64,000 nt of DNA from Halobellus sp. LT62 (lineage in GTDB: Archaea; Halobacteriota; Halobacteria; Halobacteriales; Haloferacaceae): NCBI RefSeq assembly GCF_037031285.1, contig NZ_JAYEZO010000001.1, positions 186,001 through 250,000 on the forward strand, written 5' to 3'. The number at the start of each line of letters is the position of its first letter. Position 1 is the stretch's first letter. Both the position numbers and the translations under genes were made by a program. Below are positions 63,147 to 64,000 of the stretch, piece after piece. A model generated the notes under the pieces. That model had not been told where the DNA came from. It did not search any database and was given only the letters and a program-made list of their open reading frames with translations.

Positions 63147-64000
63147 TCAGCCGTCGAGACCGTGCACCCGACGGATCTCGTCGACGAGTTCTCGGGTCTC
63201 CTCGTCCGCGTCGCCCTCGGGTTCCATCGGCGAGCGGCCGTCGAAGGTTTCGTGGACGGTCGCGACGCCCTCAGAGAGCGTGTCGAGGCCGTATCCGCCT
63301 TCGAGAACGAACGCGACGCCCGCGTCGACGGCGTCGGCGATCGAGCGGACGCGATCGGTGAGGAGGGCGTACCCCTCCGTCGAGACGCGCATCCGCGAGA
63401 TCGGGTCGTGACGGTGGGCGTCGAAGCCCGCGCTGACGACGAACAGGTCCGGATCGAACCGCTCGACGACTGGCGCGAGCACTTCTTCGACGGCGAGGAG
63501 GAACTCCTCGTCGCCCGCGCCCGCCGACAGCGGGATGTTCAGCGTCGTTCCCTCGCCGTCACCCGCGCCGGTCTCCTCGATCTCGCCGGTTCCGGGGTAG
63601 AGGCCGTCCTCGTGGGTCGACGCGTAGAGGACGTCGCCCTGCTCGTAGAAGATGTCCTGCGTGCCGTTACCGTGGTGGACGTCCCAGTCGAAGATGACCG
63701 CGCGTTCGGCGTCGGCCTCGGCGTCGTCGAGGACCGACTGGGCGGCGACGGCGGCGTTGTTGATGAAGCAAAAGCCCATCGCGTCGTCGGCGACGGCGTG
63801 ATGGCCGGGCGGGCGGCCGATCGAAAAGGGCGTGTCGCGACCGCTCGCGCCCGCGGCGGCCTCCTCGGCGGCCCACTGCGCGAGGCCCGCAGAGGTGGTC
63901 GCGGCCTCCCACGTGGCCTCGGAGGCGACGGTGTCGGGGTCCCAGTTCCCGCCGCCGCCCCGACAGAACTCGCGGATCTCCTCGACGTAGTCGGCGTCGT
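63147..64000 (-). CDS. Histone deacetylase family protein, partial
   Basis: The 5' end lies beyond the window. Zinc and catalytic residues of class II-type HDAC/acetoin utilization proteins are visible: RPPGHHA, GFCFINNAAVAA, FDWDVHHGNGTQDIF, VSAGFDAHRHDP and LEGGYGLDTL. It deacetylates lysines or small amides. The 3' part is complete and converges with the CCA gene across 75 bases that include an AGCGTTCT/AGAACGCT repeat. Confidence 0.92.
   Translation of the reverse strand, partial: DADYVEEIREFCRGGGGNWDPDTVASEATWEAATTSAGLAQWAAEEAAAGASGRDTPFSIGRPPGHHAVADDAMGFCFINNAAVAAQSVLDDAEADAERAVIFDWDVHHGNGTQDIFYEQGDVLYASTHEDGLYPGTGEIEETGAGDGEGTTLNIPLSAGAGDEEFLLAVEEVLAPVVERFDPDLFVVSAGFDAHRHDPISRMRVSTEGYALLTDRVRSIADAVDAGVAFVLEGGYGLDTLSEGVATVHETFDGRSPMEPEGDADEETRELVDEIRRVHGLDG

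Noticed and set aside
1-64000. CRISPR arrays, rRNA genes, prophage structural genes
   Set aside because: None seen: no regularly spaced repeats, no rRNA-like stretches, no capsid or terminase motifs.

Overview
The window is a stretch of haloarchaeal (class Halobacteria) chromosome. Support comes from high GC with acidic, Asp/Glu-rich proteins, and from TATA boxes about 25-30 bases before many starts with little or no leader. Archaeal information genes are also present: L15e, S24e, Rpo7, Spt4, aIF2-gamma, ABCE1/Rli1, a fused Kae1-Bud32, archaeal CCA-adding enzyme, UbaA, F420-dependent reductase and DUF359 dephospho-CoA kinase. I cannot name a genus.

Bases 1-11435 look like a catabolic island for an unidentified organic acid. 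It holds an amidohydrolase (cut by the window edge), an acyl-CoA ligase, an IclR regulator divergent from an MFS carrier, an MmgE/PrpD protein, an atypical SDR, an atypical enolase-superfamily enzyme and a complete tripartite tricarboxylate transporter (tctC-tctB-tctA). Two divergent UspA genes around an AT-rich gap follow.

Bases 12745-21797 hold rtcA, rli1, a small membrane protein, rpl15e and a 33-residue zinc-finger gene. After these comes a sulfur-trafficking block: rhodanese, DsrE2-like and TusA-like genes, divergent from a rhodanese/metallo-beta-lactamase fusion and two YeeE/YedE half-transporters.

Bases 22115-46685 are mainly housekeeping: trkA, mutS, ubaA, leuS, a HAD phosphatase, F420 reductase, a methyltransferase, hisE, a PIN-KH ATPase, ITPase, kae1-bud32, the S24e/Spt4/Rpo7/aIF2-gamma block, FAU-1, a PrsW-like protease and riboflavin synthase. 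Two gene-free gaps here carry paired copies of a noncoding element (25799-25970 and 37365-37552). Each has a TATA box exactly 30 bases before a shared GTGAYGT, a conserved hairpin and a possible pseudoknot. This is the best candidate for something undescribed.

Bases 47685-51973 begin with tRNA-Thr and form a decayed accessory zone. It contains copper-type gene remnants, a broken IS6-family transposase carrying a 61-base double-hairpin insert, and a toxin-antitoxin pair whose toxin is split by an 84-base palindromic MITE. It also holds a histidine-kinase remnant and a tiny CxxC protein. Two older MITE copies lie at 27318-27401 and 37568-37651.

Bases 52065-64000 return to core genes: a DUF457-type membrane protein, nudix-mutL, KDG kinase, a NikR-type regulator, a ZIP transporter, a sulfatase, two tRNAs beside the CCA-adding enzyme, and a histone-deacetylase-family gene cut by the right edge.
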